From assembly GCF_020176695.1 (NCBI RefSeq), contig NZ_JAIWIA010000055.1, positions 1 through 43,404 of the forward strand: a stretch of 43,404 nucleotides of DNA. The letters run 5' to 3'. Positions 8,415 through 16,639 of this stretch are shown here, one piece after another (position 1 is the first letter of the stretch; each line of letters begins with the position of its first letter). The position numbers and the translations under genes were made by a program. The DNA comes from Massilia sp. MS-15 (GTDB taxonomy: Bacteria > Pseudomonadota > Gammaproteobacteria > Burkholderiales > Burkholderiaceae_D). A model generated the notes under the pieces. That model was not told the origin of the DNA. It worked only from the letters and a program-made list of their open reading frames with translations, and searched no databases.

Positions 8415-9578
8415 ATGGCACAGGCGAAGACGGGACCGCTGGCGGGCGTGCGGGTGGTCGAGATGGTGGGCATCGGGCCGTGTCCGTTCGCGGCGATGAT
8501 GCTGGCCGACATGGGCGCGGACGTGATCCGTATCGACCGCAAGGGCAGGCCCGGCGAAGACAATCCCTATCCGGTGCTGGGTACCCGCCACGACGTGATG
8601 ACGCGCGGACGCCGTTCGCTGTGCCTGGACCTGAAGAGGGAATCCGGACGCCAGGCCGCGCTGCAGCTGCTGGAAGGCGCCGACGTGCTGCTCGAGGGCT
8701 TCCGCCCGGGCGTGATGGAGCGCCTGGGCCTGGGGCCGGATGCCTGCCTGGAACGCAATCCGAAACTGGTCTATGGCCGCGTCACCGGCTGGGGCCAGGA
8801 CGGGCCGCTGGCGCAGGCGGCCGGCCACGACATCAACTATGTGGCCTTGTCCGGCATGCTGCACGCAACCGGACGCGCCGGCAGCCCGCCGCCGCCGCCA
8901 CTGAACCTGGTGGGCGACTTCGGGGGCGGCGGCATGATGCTGGCCTTTGGCGTGGTCTGTGCGGTGCTGGAGGCGCGCGCGTCCGGCCAGGGCCAGGTGG
9001 TGGACGCCGCCATGACCGACGGCGCGGCGCTGCTGGGCGCCATGATGTACGGCCTGCGCGGTTTCGGGGCCTGGAGCGACGCGCGCGAGGCCAACCTGCT
9101 CGATGGCGGCGCGCCCTTCTACGACACCTACGCCTGCAGCGACGGCAAGTTCATCTCGATCGGGGCGATCGAGCCGCAGTTCTTCGCCACCCTCCTGCGG
9201 CTCACCGGCCAGGACGATCCGCTCTTCACCCGGCGCTGGAACCGGGCCAACTGGCCCGAACTGAAGCGGCGCCTGGCGGCGCTGTTCGCGACGCGCAGCC
9301 GCGAGCAATGGTGCCGCCTGCTCGAAGGCAGCGACGTCTGTTTCGCGCCCGTCCTCGACCTGGACGAGGCGCCGCGCCATCCCCACAACGCGGCCCGGCA
9401 TACCTTCGTGGAGATCGACGGCGTGACCCAGCCGGCGCCGGCGCCGCGCTTCAGCCGCACGGCGCCGGCCACCCCGCGCGCGCCCAGCAGCCCGGGGGCG
9501 GACAGCGTGGCGATCCTGCTCGAATGGGGCTTCACGGCCGAGTCAATCGAAGCGCTGAGGGCGCGCGAAGTCATATAG
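8415..9578 (+). CDS. Alpha-methylacyl-CoA racemase (CaiB/BaiF family)
   Basis: A 387-residue family III CoA-transferase-fold protein that closely follows alpha-methylacyl-CoA racemase (AMACR/MCR). The catalytic set is present: His138 (AGHDINY), Asp168 (LVGDFGG) and Glu253 (GAIEPQF). The segment [10 protein letters not shown] is also typical. It should interconvert 2R- and 2S-methylacyl-CoA esters so that the 2S-specific dehydrogenase can act on them. I chose the ATG at 8415, which has AAAGGCAGG upstream; a TTG at 8382 would overlap the dehydrogenase gene. A CoA-transferase role is less likely because the racemase residues are complete. Confidence 0.85.
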   Translation: MAQAKTGPLAGVRVVEMVGIGPCPFAAMMLADMGADVIRIDRKGRPGEDNPYPVLGTRHDVMTRGRRSLCLDLKRESGRQAALQLLEGADVLLEGFRPGVMERLGLGPDACLERNPKLVYGRVTGWGQDGPLAQAAGHDINYVALSGMLHATGRAGSPPPPPLNLVGDFGGGGMMLAFGVVCAVLEARASGQGQVVDAAMTDGAALLGAMMYGLRGFGAWSDAREANLLDGGAPFYDTYACSDGKFISIGAIEPQFFATLLRLTGQDDPLFTRRWNRANWPELKRRLAALFATRSREQWCRLLEGSDVCFAPVLDLDEAPRHPHNAARHTFVEIDGVTQPAPAPRFSRTAPATPRAPSSPGADSVAILLEWGFTAESIEALRAREVI

Positions 9579-9623
9579 CATTCGGTGGCAGGCGGCATGG
9601 CCGCCATCCTGTTCCCGGAGCCC

Positions 9624-10889
9624 ATGACGAAAGCCACCGAACTGCGCCAGTCGAAACTGCTTGCCCTCGCGTTCCTCGCGGGCGCGGCACTGCTGTTCGT
9701 GCTGACCCTGTTCCTGCCGCAGAACTGGTGGACCGGCCTGCTGCGCGCGTTTTCCGAAGCCGCCATGGTGGGCGCCCTGGCCGACTGGTTCGCGGTGGTG
9801 GCGCTGTTCAGGCGCGTGCCGATCCCGATCGTCTCGCGCCATACCGAGATCATCCCGAAGAACAAGGAGCGCATCGCCGATAACCTGGCGCGCTTCGTGC
9901 ACGAAAAATTCCTCGACACCGAATCGATCGTGCGGCTGATCCAGCGCCACGACCCCGCGCAGAAGGTGGCCGACTGGCTGGTGCAGCCGGCCAATACCGC
10001 GCTGCTGGGCCAGCAGCTGGTGCGGGTGGGCGGCTGGATGCTCGACTTCATCGAGGATGGCGCGGTGCAGGGCCTGCTCCGGCGCGCCGTGCACGCCATG
10101 GTCAACAGCGTGGACCTGTCGACATCGGCCGGCACCATCCTGGAAAGCCTGACCCGCGACGGGCGTCACCAGGAGCTGCTCGACGAAGGCATCATGCAGC
10201 TGGCGCGCCTGCTCGACAACCAGGACACCCAGGCCACGATCTCGCAGGGCATCGTTGACTGGCTGCGCGAAGACTATGCCTTCATCGAGCGCATGCTGCC
10301 GTCGGAACTCATCGGCCGCAAGGGCGCCGACCTGGCGGTGCGGCTCGCCTCCGGCATCCTGAACAAGGTGGCGGCCGACCCGCGCCACCCGCTGCGCCAG
10401 CGCTTCGACGTGTTCACCGCCGAGTTCATCGAACGCCTGAAGGCCGACCCGGCCTTTGCCGCGAAGGCGGACGAGATCAAGGCCTACCTGCTGGGCGACG
10501 AGACCCTGAACGGCTACCTGGCCACGCTGTGGGGCGAGCTGAAGGACTGGGTCAGGCGCGACCTGCACAGCGAGGACTCGGCCCTGCGCCGGCGCCTGGT
10601 GGCCACCGGCGCCTGGATCGGCCAGGTGCTGGCCGAGGACCCGCAGCTGCGCGCCTCGCTCAACGAGAGCCTGGAAGCGGCCGCGCGCGGCGCCGCGCCC
10701 GAATTCGCGGGCTTCCTCACGCGCCACATCGCCGATACGGTGAAGCAGTGGGACGACCGCGAGATGTCGGAACAAATCGAACTCAACATCGGCAAGGACT
10801 TGCAGTACATTCGCATCAACGGCACGCTGGTCGGTGGCCTGATCGGGGTCACGCTGTACCTGCTGTCGCAGGCGCCGGCGCTGTTTTGA
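9624..10889 (+). CDS. DUF445 (YjiN-like) membrane-anchored protein
   Basis: About 421 residues. There is a hydrophobic segment near the N-terminus (LLALAFLAGAALLFVLTLFL), then the conserved DUF445 block GALADWFAVVALFR and IIPKNKERIADNLARFV, a long helical middle, and a second hydrophobic segment at the very end (GTLVGGLIGVTLYLL). Length and order match E. coli YjiN. The function of the family is unknown. The start is uncertain: the ATG at 9624 has GGAG only three bases upstream, and the ATG at 9597 is in frame with GGCAGG ahead of it. It begins 45 bases after the racemase gene on the same strand and may be co-transcribed, but a link to fatty-acid catabolism is not evident. Confidence 0.8.
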   Translation: MTKATELRQSKLLALAFLAGAALLFVLTLFLPQNWWTGLLRAFSEAAMVGALADWFAVVALFRRVPIPIVSRHTEIIPKNKERIADNLARFVHEKFLDTESIVRLIQRHDPAQKVADWLVQPANTALLGQQLVRVGGWMLDFIEDGAVQGLLRRAVHAMVNSVDLSTSAGTILESLTRDGRHQELLDEGIMQLARLLDNQDTQATISQGIVDWLREDYAFIERMLPSELIGRKGADLAVRLASGILNKVAADPRHPLRQRFDVFTAEFIERLKADPAFAAKADEIKAYLLGDETLNGYLATLWGELKDWVRRDLHSEDSALRRRLVATGAWIGQVLAEDPQLRASLNESLEAAARGAAPEFAGFLTRHIADTVKQWDDREMSEQIELNIGKDLQYIRINGTLVGGLIGVTLYLLSQAPALF

Positions 10890-10921
10890 CCGAATGGTAA
10901 AACTTTCTGGAAGAGGGCGGC

Positions 10922-11236
10922 ATGGAACAACTCGCACTGAACGCCTGGCTGGCGGCGAACCCGGAGGTCGAGCAGATCCCGGGCCGCGACCTGTTCATCA
11001 TCGCCCGCTACCTGGTACCGATGGAGGCGAACCTGGCCCAGGGCTGCCTGGTCGCGGCCGGCATCCCGGCGGTGCTGGCCGACGCCCACCTGATGCAGGC
11101 CGACCTGCTGCTGGCGCCCGCGCTGGGCGGAGTGCGCATCCTGGTGCCGCAGGAATACCTGCAGCACGCCGCCAGCGTGCTGGCCAGCCTGGCGCGCGGC
11201 GACTTCGCGCTGGACGAGTCGTTTACGGATGAGTAG
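10922..11236 (+). CDS. DUF2007-type small protein
   Basis: A 104-residue soluble protein. Its core (LFIIARYLVPMEANLAQGCLVAAGIPAVLAD, then LGGVRILVPQEYLQHA) matches the DUF2007 fold, sometimes called a putative signal-transducing protein and structurally like a PII-type alpha/beta domain. No biochemical role is established for it. It starts 32 bases after the DUF445 gene with AGAGG upstream. I see no catalytic motif. Confidence 0.7.
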   Translation: MEQLALNAWLAANPEVEQIPGRDLFIIARYLVPMEANLAQGCLVAAGIPAVLADAHLMQADLLLAPALGGVRILVPQEYLQHAASVLASLARGDFALDESFTDE

Positions 11237-11325
11237 AACGGCGGCTTGCGTGAACTGGCGAACGTTACGGGACGCCATTGCGGCGTAGCCTGATGCCGTC
11301 AACTACCATTGCAAGGAGACGCATC

Positions 11326-11484
11326 ATGCCGCAAGGGGATAAATCGTCCTATACGGACAAGCAGAAGCGCCAGGCCCAGCACATCGAGCAGAGCTACGAA
11401 AAGAAAGGTGTGCCGAAGAAGGAAGCCGAACGGCGCGCCTGGGCGACCGAGAACAAGATCTCGGGTGGCGGCAAGAAGCATTGA
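11326..11484 (+). CDS. Small basic KGG-like protein, 52 residues
   Basis: A 52-residue Lys/Glu/Gln-rich protein, MPQGDKSSYTDKQKRQ at the start and ending SGGGKKH. It matches a short, widespread proteobacterial family often labelled plasmid stabilisation protein, with no proven plasmid role. The pattern of charged helix plus Gly-Gly-Gly tail resembles stress-induced small proteins. The ATG at 11326 has a strong AAGGAGA at 11311-11317; in-frame TTG and ATG codons further up (11278, 11293) lack such a site. It is monocistronic, with a GC-rich hairpin 24 bases downstream. Confidence 0.75.
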   Translation: MPQGDKSSYTDKQKRQAQHIEQSYEKKGVPKKEAERRAWATENKISGGGKKH

Positions 11485-11507
11485 GCCAGCCAGCCCCGCA
11501 AACGCAC

Positions 11508-11537
11508 AACGGCCCGGTTCGCGAGAACCGGGCCGTT
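11508..11537. terminator. Strong GC-rich hairpin between convergent transcripts
   Basis: AACGGCCCGGTTC (11508-11520) pairs perfectly with GAACCGGGCCGTT (11525-11537) around a GCGA tetraloop. It is symmetric between the small basic protein gene and the convergent tRNA-Met genes. There is no U tract on either side, so it may block readthrough or act as a 3' end structure rather than be a classical terminator. Confidence 0.5.
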
Positions 11538-11545
11538 GTCGAATC

Positions 11546-11622
11546 TGGTGGTGATAGGTGGACTTGAACCACCGACCCCAGCATTATGAGTGCTGTGCTC
11601 TAACCAGCTGAGCTATATCACC
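11546..11622 (-). tRNA. tRNA-Met(CAU), elongator, copy 2
   Basis: A 77-nt tRNA with encoded CCA. The acceptor arm is GGTGATA/TATCACC with A as discriminator, the D loop contains GG, the anticodon loop is CTCATAA with CAT, and the T arm is intact with TTCAAGT. The A5:U68 pair and the absence of C4:G69/C5:G68 favour elongator methionine over the lysidine-modified tRNA-Ile2. The sequence is identical to the copy at 11697-11773, 74 bases upstream. Confidence 0.95.
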
Positions 11623-11623
11623 G

Positions 11624-11645
11624 AAAAAAGTCACCGCCAGGCGGT
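11624..11645 (-). terminator. Short terminator-like hairpin between the two tRNA-Met genes
   Basis: On the minus strand, ACCGCC and GGCGGT (11633-11645, one base between) are followed by GAC and six T (11624-11629). This looks like an attenuator or terminator placed directly before the second tRNA copy. A larger hairpin lies just upstream of it. Confidence 0.5.
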
Positions 11646-11653
11646 AAAGCAAA

Positions 11654-11681
11654 ATGGCTTGACCCTGGAGAGTCAAGCCAT
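11654..11681 (-). terminator. 10-bp hairpin with U-rich tail between the two tRNA-Met genes
   Basis: ATGGCTTGAC (11672-11681 read on the minus strand) pairs with GTCAAGCCAT (11654-11663) around an eight-base loop. The minus-strand tail reads TTTTGCTTTA. It lies just after the first-transcribed tRNA and may define its 3' end or guide processing. Confidence 0.5.
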
Positions 11682-11696
11682 CCGCTTGGAATTCTG

Positions 11697-11773
11697 TGGT
11701 GGTGATAGGTGGACTTGAACCACCGACCCCAGCATTATGAGTGCTGTGCTCTAACCAGCTGAGCTATATCACC
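11697..11773 (-). tRNA. tRNA-Met(CAU), elongator, copy 1
   Basis: A 77-nt tRNA with encoded CCA, base for base the same as the copy at 11546-11622, with anticodon CAT. It is the promoter-proximal copy. A near-perfect sigma-70 promoter lies directly upstream, so the pair is probably transcribed independently of miaA. Confidence 0.95.
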
Positions 11774-11785
11774 GCAACGGCAGGC

Positions 11786-11814
11786 ATTATCGGGGGCGCC
11801 GCCTTGCCTGTCAA
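11786..11814 (-). promoter_or_regulatory. Sigma-70 promoter of the tRNA-Met pair
   Basis: On the minus strand, TTGACA (11809-11814) is separated by exactly 17 bases from GATAAT (11786-11791). The bases after the -10 are GC-rich (GCCTGCC), as in stringently controlled stable-RNA promoters. The tRNA begins 12 bases downstream of the -10 box. Confidence 0.85.
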
Positions 11815-11855
11815 GGCTGGACGCGCTTCCGGGGCGCAAAAATTTCGTGCCAATG

Positions 11856-12812
11856 TCATTTTTCCAACCTGCCCAGCCTGTCCATCAGCTCGCCGGTCGG
11901 GTGGTTACCCAAGCAGTCTACCACGATCCGCTCCGGCATCGCGCGCAGCCAGGTGAGCTGGCGCTTGGCCAGCTGGCGGGTGGCGATGATGCCCAGCTCG
12001 CGCAGTTCGGTACGGTCGATCTTGCCGTCCAGGTAGTCCCAGGTCTGGCGGTAGCCGACGCAGCGGATCGAGGGCAGGCTGGGCGACAGGTCGCCGCGCG
12101 CGCGCAGGCGCGCCACTTCCGCCACCAGGCCTGCGTCGTCGCGCTCGCCCAGCATGGCATCGAAGCGCTGGGCGATGCGCGCGTGCAACACGGCGCGCTC
12201 AGACGGTTCCAGCGCGAACGAGACCAGCTCGAAGGGCAGCTCCGGCTTGCCGCGCTTGCCCAGCAGGGCCGACATCGGCTGGCCGCTGAGGGTGATGACC
12301 TCGAGCGCGCGGTTGATGCGCTGGGCGTCGTTCGGTTCCAGGCGCGCGGCCGTCACCGGGTCGAGCGTGCGCAGGCGGGCGTGCATGGCCGGCCAGCCGA
12401 GGCGCGCCGCGTCGTCCTCGATGGCCGCGCGCACTGCCGGGTCGGCGGTCGGCAGGTCGTCCAGGCTGTCGGTCAGGCCCTTGAAATACATCATGGTACC
12501 GCCCACCAGCAGCGGCAGCGCGCCGCGCGCGCCGATCTCGCCCACCAGGCGGATCGCATCCTCGCGGAACTGCATCACCGAATAGCTCTCCAGCGGATCG
12601 ATGATGTCGATCAGGTGATGCGGCACGCTCGCCAGTTCCTGCGCGCTCGGCTTGGCCGTGCCGATGTCCATGCCGCGATAGACCAGGGCCGAGTCGACCG
12701 AGATGATCTCGACCGGGCGGGTCTGCGCGATCGCCAGCGCGGCCGCGGTCTTGCCGGACGCGGTCGGGCCCATGATGGCCACGGCCACCGGTTTCTTGCT
12801 GTTCATCGTCAT
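11856..12812 (-). CDS. miaA: tRNA dimethylallyltransferase MiaA
   Basis: A 318-residue enzyme that transfers a dimethylallyl group to N6 of A37 in tRNAs reading UNN codons (i6A37). The P-loop GPTASGKT is near the N-terminus, followed by the [16 protein letters not shown] segment with the catalytic Asp and the substrate-binding region. Its ATG overlaps the mutL stop by one base (TAATG), implying translational coupling. An alternative ATG lies two codons in. It is the last gene of the PPIase-mutL-miaA run; hfq, which follows miaA in many proteobacteria, is not here. Confidence 0.97.
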   Translation of the reverse strand: MTMNSKKPVAVAIMGPTASGKTAAALAIAQTRPVEIISVDSALVYRGMDIGTAKPSAQELASVPHHLIDIIDPLESYSVMQFREDAIRLVGEIGARGALPLLVGGTMMYFKGLTDSLDDLPTADPAVRAAIEDDAARLGWPAMHARLRTLDPVTAARLEPNDAQRINRALEVITLSGQPMSALLGKRGKPELPFELVSFALEPSERAVLHARIAQRFDAMLGERDDAGLVAEVARLRARGDLSPSLPSIRCVGYRQTWDYLDGKIDRTELRELGIIATRQLAKRQLTWLRAMPERIVVDCLGNHPTGELMDRLGRLEK

Positions 12813-14740
12813 TACTGGCCGCGCAGGAAGAGTTTATCGAGCGCGGCGATCTCGAGCTGCACCCAGGTCGGACGGCCGTGGTTGCACTGGTCGGAGCGCT
12901 CCGTGATTTCCATTTGCCGCAGCAGCGCGTTCATCTCCTGGGTCGAGAGGATGCGGTTGGCGCGCACCGCCGTGTGGCAGGCGAGGGTGCCGAGCAGCTC
13001 GTTGCGGCGCTCGATCAGCACGCGCGAGCCGCCGTATTCGCGCACGTCGCGCAGCACGTCGCGCGCCAGCGTCTGGGCATCGGCGTTCTTCAGCAGGACC
13101 GGCACGGTGCGCACCGCCAGCGTCGTCGGCGACAGGGCGGCGATGTCGAAGCCGAGCGCCTTCAGGGTGTCGGCATGGTCCTGGGCGGTCGCCACCTCGA
13201 CCGCGTCGGCGTAGAAGGTCACGGGAATCAGGAGCTGCTGCACCTGCAGTTCCTCGCCGTCGGCGCGCGCGTCGAGCGCGTTCTTGATCTGCTCGTACAG
13301 GATGCGTTCATGCGCCGCGTGCATGTCCACCAGCACCATGCCGCGGGTGTTCTGGGCCAGGATGTAGATGCCGTGCAGCTGGGCCAGGGCGAAGCCGAGC
13401 GGGAAGTCCTCGTTCGACAGCGGGCGCTCGCCGCCGGACAGCGGCATGCCGGCCGCGGCCTCGGCCCTGGCCGGCGCGCCGGCGGCGAACAGGGCGCCGT
13501 AGGATTCGAGGCGCTGCGCCACGCCGCCGGTCGGGTTTGCCGGATGCTGCGCGGGCCGCGGCTCGTCCCAGCGGCTGCCCGGCGCGAACGGAGAAGGCGA
13601 GAAGCTCGGCGCCAGCTGCGCGCCGAAGGAAGTCTGTTCGTGCGGGCGCGGCGCCCACACCGGCGTGCCGGTCGGCCTGATGTCGGCGGCCGAGACCGGC
13701 GCCGGCGCGCTGCCGTGCGCCGTGGCCGAGGTCTGCGCCAGGGTGCGCTGCACCGCGTGGAACACGAACTGGTGCACGGCGCGGCTGTCGCGGAAGCGCA
13801 CCTCGATCTTCGACGGGTGGACGTTGACGTCGACCAGCGCCGGGTCGAGTTCGAGCGACAGCACGTAGCAGGGGAAGCGGTCGCCGTGCAGCACGTCCTG
13901 GTAGGCCGCGCGCACCGCGTGCACCAGCAGCTTGTCGCGCACGAAACGCCCGTTCACGTAGAAGAACTGGCCGTCGGCGCGCGCCTTGGACGCCGTCGGC
14001 AGGCCGACGTAGCCGTGCAGGCGCAAGGGGCCGGCCGCCTCGTCCAGCGCCAGGCGCGCCTCGGCGAACTCGCTGCCCAGGATCTGGCCGCTGCGCCTGG
14101 CCGCTTCGCTCACGTTCCAGTGGTCGATGGTGCGGCCGTTGTGCGTCAGGCTGAACGCGACGTCCGGGCGCGACAGCGCGATGCGGCGCACGACTTCGGC
14201 GCAGTGGCCGTATTCGGTCTGTTCGGACTTCAGGAACTTGCGCCGCGCCGGGGTATTGAAGTACAGGTCCTGCACGTCGATGGTGGTGCCGAAGGTGCCG
14301 GAAGAGGGCGCGACACGGCCCTCGTGCGAGCCGACGATCTCCCAGGCGTGGGGCGCGTCCGGCGTGCGCGAGGTGATGCGCACCGCGGCCACCGAGGCGA
14401 TCGAGGCCAGCGCCTCGCCGCGAAAGCCCAGGGTGCCGACGTGCTCCAGGTCGTGCAGCGAGGCTATTTTTGAGGTGGCATGGCGCGCCAGCGCCAGCGG
14501 CAGCTGCTCGGGCGCGATGCCGCGGCCGTTGTCGGTGATGGCGATGCGCTTGACGCCGCCTTCTTCCAGGCGCACGGTGATCTGGGTCGCGCCCGCGTCG
14601 AGCGCGTTTTCCAGCAGTTCCTTCACCACGGCCGAGGGCCGCTCGACCACTTCGCCGGCGGCGATCTGGGAGATGAGCTGGTCGGGCAGTTGCTGGATCG
14701 GGCGCTGCACGGTGGCTGGAGGTGGGACGGGCGCGTTCAT
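12812..14740 (-). CDS. mutL: DNA mismatch repair protein MutL (endonuclease type)
   Basis: A 642-residue MutL. The N-terminal GHKL ATPase shows [11 protein letters not shown] (41-51), DNGRGI (70-75), TLGFRGEAL (103-111) and the strand with FNTPARRKF (161-169). A Pro/Ala-rich linker covers about 335-445. The C-terminal dimerisation domain carries the nuclease-type motif D-M-H-A-x2-E-x4-E (Asp472 to Glu483), ACHTAVRAN (587-595) and CNHGRPT (619-625). These motifs mark MutL proteins that nick DNA themselves in organisms without MutH. Gln of the consensus DQHA is Met here. It lies 36 bases after the PPIase gene and is coupled to miaA. Confidence 0.96.
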   Translation of the reverse strand: MNAPVPPPATVQRPIQQLPDQLISQIAAGEVVERPSAVVKELLENALDAGATQITVRLEEGGVKRIAITDNGRGIAPEQLPLALARHATSKIASLHDLEHVGTLGFRGEALASIASVAAVRITSRTPDAPHAWEIVGSHEGRVAPSSGTFGTTIDVQDLYFNTPARRKFLKSEQTEYGHCAEVVRRIALSRPDVAFSLTHNGRTIDHWNVSEAARRSGQILGSEFAEARLALDEAAGPLRLHGYVGLPTASKARADGQFFYVNGRFVRDKLLVHAVRAAYQDVLHGDRFPCYVLSLELDPALVDVNVHPSKIEVRFRDSRAVHQFVFHAVQRTLAQTSATAHGSAPAPVSAADIRPTGTPVWAPRPHEQTSFGAQLAPSFSPSPFAPGSRWDEPRPAQHPANPTGGVAQRLESYGALFAAGAPARAEAAAGMPLSGGERPLSNEDFPLGFALAQLHGIYILAQNTRGMVLVDMHAAHERILYEQIKNALDARADGEELQVQQLLIPVTFYADAVEVATAQDHADTLKALGFDIAALSPTTLAVRTVPVLLKNADAQTLARDVLRDVREYGGSRVLIERRNELLGTLACHTAVRANRILSTQEMNALLRQMEITERSDQCNHGRPTWVQLEIAALDKLFLRGQ

Positions 14741-14776
14741 CGCCAGATTATATCCCGGCGCGCGGCCCGGTCCACC

Positions 14777-15694
14777 CTAGCGCTCCCGCACCGGGATCGG
14801 GGCATTGCACAGGTCGATCTTGCCCGTGGCGACCTTGTTCCATGGCCCGCCGCGGTTGCGCTGGGCTTCCACCACGGCCTGGTAGGTGGCGCTGTCGGTG
14901 CGCATCACCTCGAAGCGGCTGCGCTCGGCTTCGGGCAGGTCGGCCGCCAGGCGCACCTGTTTGATCGGCATGCGCTGCTCGGGTTTCTCGTAGAAGCCGG
15001 CGGCGCCAAGGCCGCGCGGCTGGACCGACAGCAGCGGCATGCCGGAGACGACGCGGCCGACCACGGTGATGTTGCGGTCGAGCTGGCGCGGCGAGTGGCC
15101 GGTGACCACGTACAGCTGCGAACCGTTGCCGGAGTCGGCCTCGTTGCCGCGTGCCACGCCGATCATCGCATAGCAGTGCACCAGCCAGGCCTGGCCGCTC
15201 TTCGGATCGCGCGCGGCCGGGAAGCCGCCCGCATGGCCGACCTCGGGCGCGTAGACGTCGCCGTCCTTGAGCGGCGTGAAGGCGCCGGCCGACTTCATCG
15301 GCGCGGTGAACTCCGCCTTCACGGTCCTGGCGGCCTTGTAGGGCCTGGGCTGCTCCTCGTTGGCGTCGCCCCACTGCACCACGAAGCCGTCCTGCGAGCG
15401 GATGATCGCCAGGCCGTCGAAGTACTGTTCCCGCACCAGGGCGCGGATGTTGGCGGCCGTGGCCGGGGCGAAGGCCGGCGCCAGCTCGATGACCACGCGG
15501 CCGGTCGGCAAGTCCATGTACAGCGTGTTGTCCGGATCGAGCGGGCGCCAGTCGCCCGGCTTGGAAGCCTTGACCACGTCGGCCACCGAGGGCTTGGGCG
15601 GCAGTTCCTTGGGCGCCGGAGCGGCGGCGGCTGCGCCGGTGGCAAGGACCAGCATGGCGCTGGCAAGGCGGTGGACGATCGGCGAAACGGTCAT
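14777..15694 (-). CDS. Exported cyclophilin-type peptidylprolyl isomerase
   Basis: A 305-residue protein with a signal peptide (hydrophobic core [17 protein letters not shown]). A cyclophilin-like domain covers about residues 60-230, including the segments [39 protein letters not shown] and a late [13 protein letters not shown]. It should catalyse cis-trans isomerisation of X-Pro bonds in the periplasm. A C-terminal extension of about 75 residues follows the domain and makes the protein longer than PpiA. Several canonical active-site positions differ, so activity is likely but not assured. It is the first gene of the mutL-miaA run. Confidence 0.78.
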   Translation of the reverse strand: MTVSPIVHRLASAMLVLATGAAAAAPAPKELPPKPSVADVVKASKPGDWRPLDPDNTLYMDLPTGRVVIELAPAFAPATAANIRALVREQYFDGLAIIRSQDGFVVQWGDANEEQPRPYKAARTVKAEFTAPMKSAGAFTPLKDGDVYAPEVGHAGGFPAARDPKSGQAWLVHCYAMIGVARGNEADSGNGSQLYVVTGHSPRQLDRNITVVGRVVSGMPLLSVQPRGLGAAGFYEKPEQRMPIKQVRLAADLPEAERSRFEVMRTDSATYQAVVEAQRNRGGPWNKVATGKIDLCNAPIPVRER

Positions 15695-15811
15695 GCGGTC
15701 TCCAGGATGGGGTAGCGGTGGGTCGATTGTGCGGGAATGTGGTCGGAAGGTAAAGACATCGGCGGCGCGCCATGCCGCGCTGTCCTGACGGCCGGGCGGG
15801 GCGGCCGGAAA

Positions 15812-15820
15812 TGGTATGAT
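15812..15820 (+). promoter_or_regulatory. Extended -10 promoter of the DedA gene
   Basis: TGG-TATGAT (15812-15820) forms an extended -10 element, 24 bases before the DedA start codon. No convincing -35 box is present, which is acceptable for this promoter class. Confidence 0.45.
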
Positions 15821-15843
15821 GCGCGGCTACCTCTAGGAAGATT

Positions 15844-16488
15844 ATGGATCTGATGCAGTTGTTCGACATGCTCCTGCATGTCGATAAGACGCTGGGCACG
15901 CTGCTGGCCCAGTACGGAACCTATGTATACATCGTGCTGTTCGCGATCGTGTTCTGCGAGACCGGACTGGTCCTGTTCTTCTTCCTTCCTGGCGACACCC
16001 TGCTGTTCATTGCCGGTGCCTTCTGCGCCACCGGCGAGATGAACTATGCGCTCCTGATGACGCTGCTGGTCACGGCGGCGGTGACGGGCAATACCGTCAA
16101 CTACTACGTCGGGCGCGCCATCGGCCACCGGGTCTTCACGCACAATTACCGGTGGCTCAACAAGGACGCCCTGCGCCGCACCCACGACTTCTTTGAAAAG
16201 CATGGCGGCAAGACAATCATCGTGGCGCGTTTCGTGCCGGTGGTGCGCAGCTTCGCGCCGCTGGTGGCGGGGGTGTCCGAAATGAGCTTCACCCGCTTCC
16301 AGCTGTTCAACGTCACCGGCGCGCTGCTGTGGGTGGCCAGCCTGGTCACGGCCGGTTACCTGTTCGGCAATGTCCCCGTGGTGAAGGAGCACCTGACCGA
16401 GATCGTCCTGGTCGGCATTTCCGCGGCCATGGTGCCGCTGGCGATCGCGGGGCTGGTCAAGTTCGGCCGCAGGATGCTGAGCCGCTGA
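15844..16488 (+). CDS. DedA-family integral membrane protein
   Basis: A 214-residue DedA protein (SNARE-associated/VTT fold), probably an undecaprenyl-phosphate or phospholipid flippase-like carrier. Typical marks are the early re-entrant segment FCETGLVLFFFLPGDTLLF with its Glu, the segment GNTVNYYVGRAIG, and ARFVPVVRSFAPLVAG with the essential arginines. Hydrophobic segments follow to the end. DedA proteins are usually required for membrane potential and envelope stress tolerance; the exact lipid is not readable. The ribosome site AGGAAG lies three bases before the ATG. It is divergent from the PPIase and followed by its own terminator. Confidence 0.9.
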   Translation: MDLMQLFDMLLHVDKTLGTLLAQYGTYVYIVLFAIVFCETGLVLFFFLPGDTLLFIAGAFCATGEMNYALLMTLLVTAAVTGNTVNYYVGRAIGHRVFTHNYRWLNKDALRRTHDFFEKHGGKTIIVARFVPVVRSFAPLVAGVSEMSFTRFQLFNVTGALLWVASLVTAGYLFGNVPVVKEHLTEIVLVGISAAMVPLAIAGLVKFGRRMLSR

Positions 16489-16545
16489 GCCACCGGGCCG
16501 CCCGCGGCCCTGGTCCGGCAAGGAAAGACCTTGCCATCCTTGCAG

Positions 16546-16570
16546 CGCCCTGATCTTTCAGGGCGTTTTT
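16546..16570 (+). terminator. Rho-independent terminator of the DedA gene
   Basis: CGCCCTGA (16546-16553) pairs with TCAGGGCG (16558-16565) around TCTT, followed by five T. A second, weaker hairpin, GGCAAGG-AAAGA-CCTTGCC, lies just before it. Confidence 0.88.
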
Positions 16571-16639
16571 GCTTTAGCGCACTCAAGTTTTGACGACAAA
16601 TTGCCGATAAGCATTAGGACAGACACTCCCCGGATTCTC

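Noticed and set aside
6011..8563. 850-codon minus-strand frame across the thiolase and dehydrogenase genes
   Set aside because: Spans two well-supported genes and their junction and has shadow composition.
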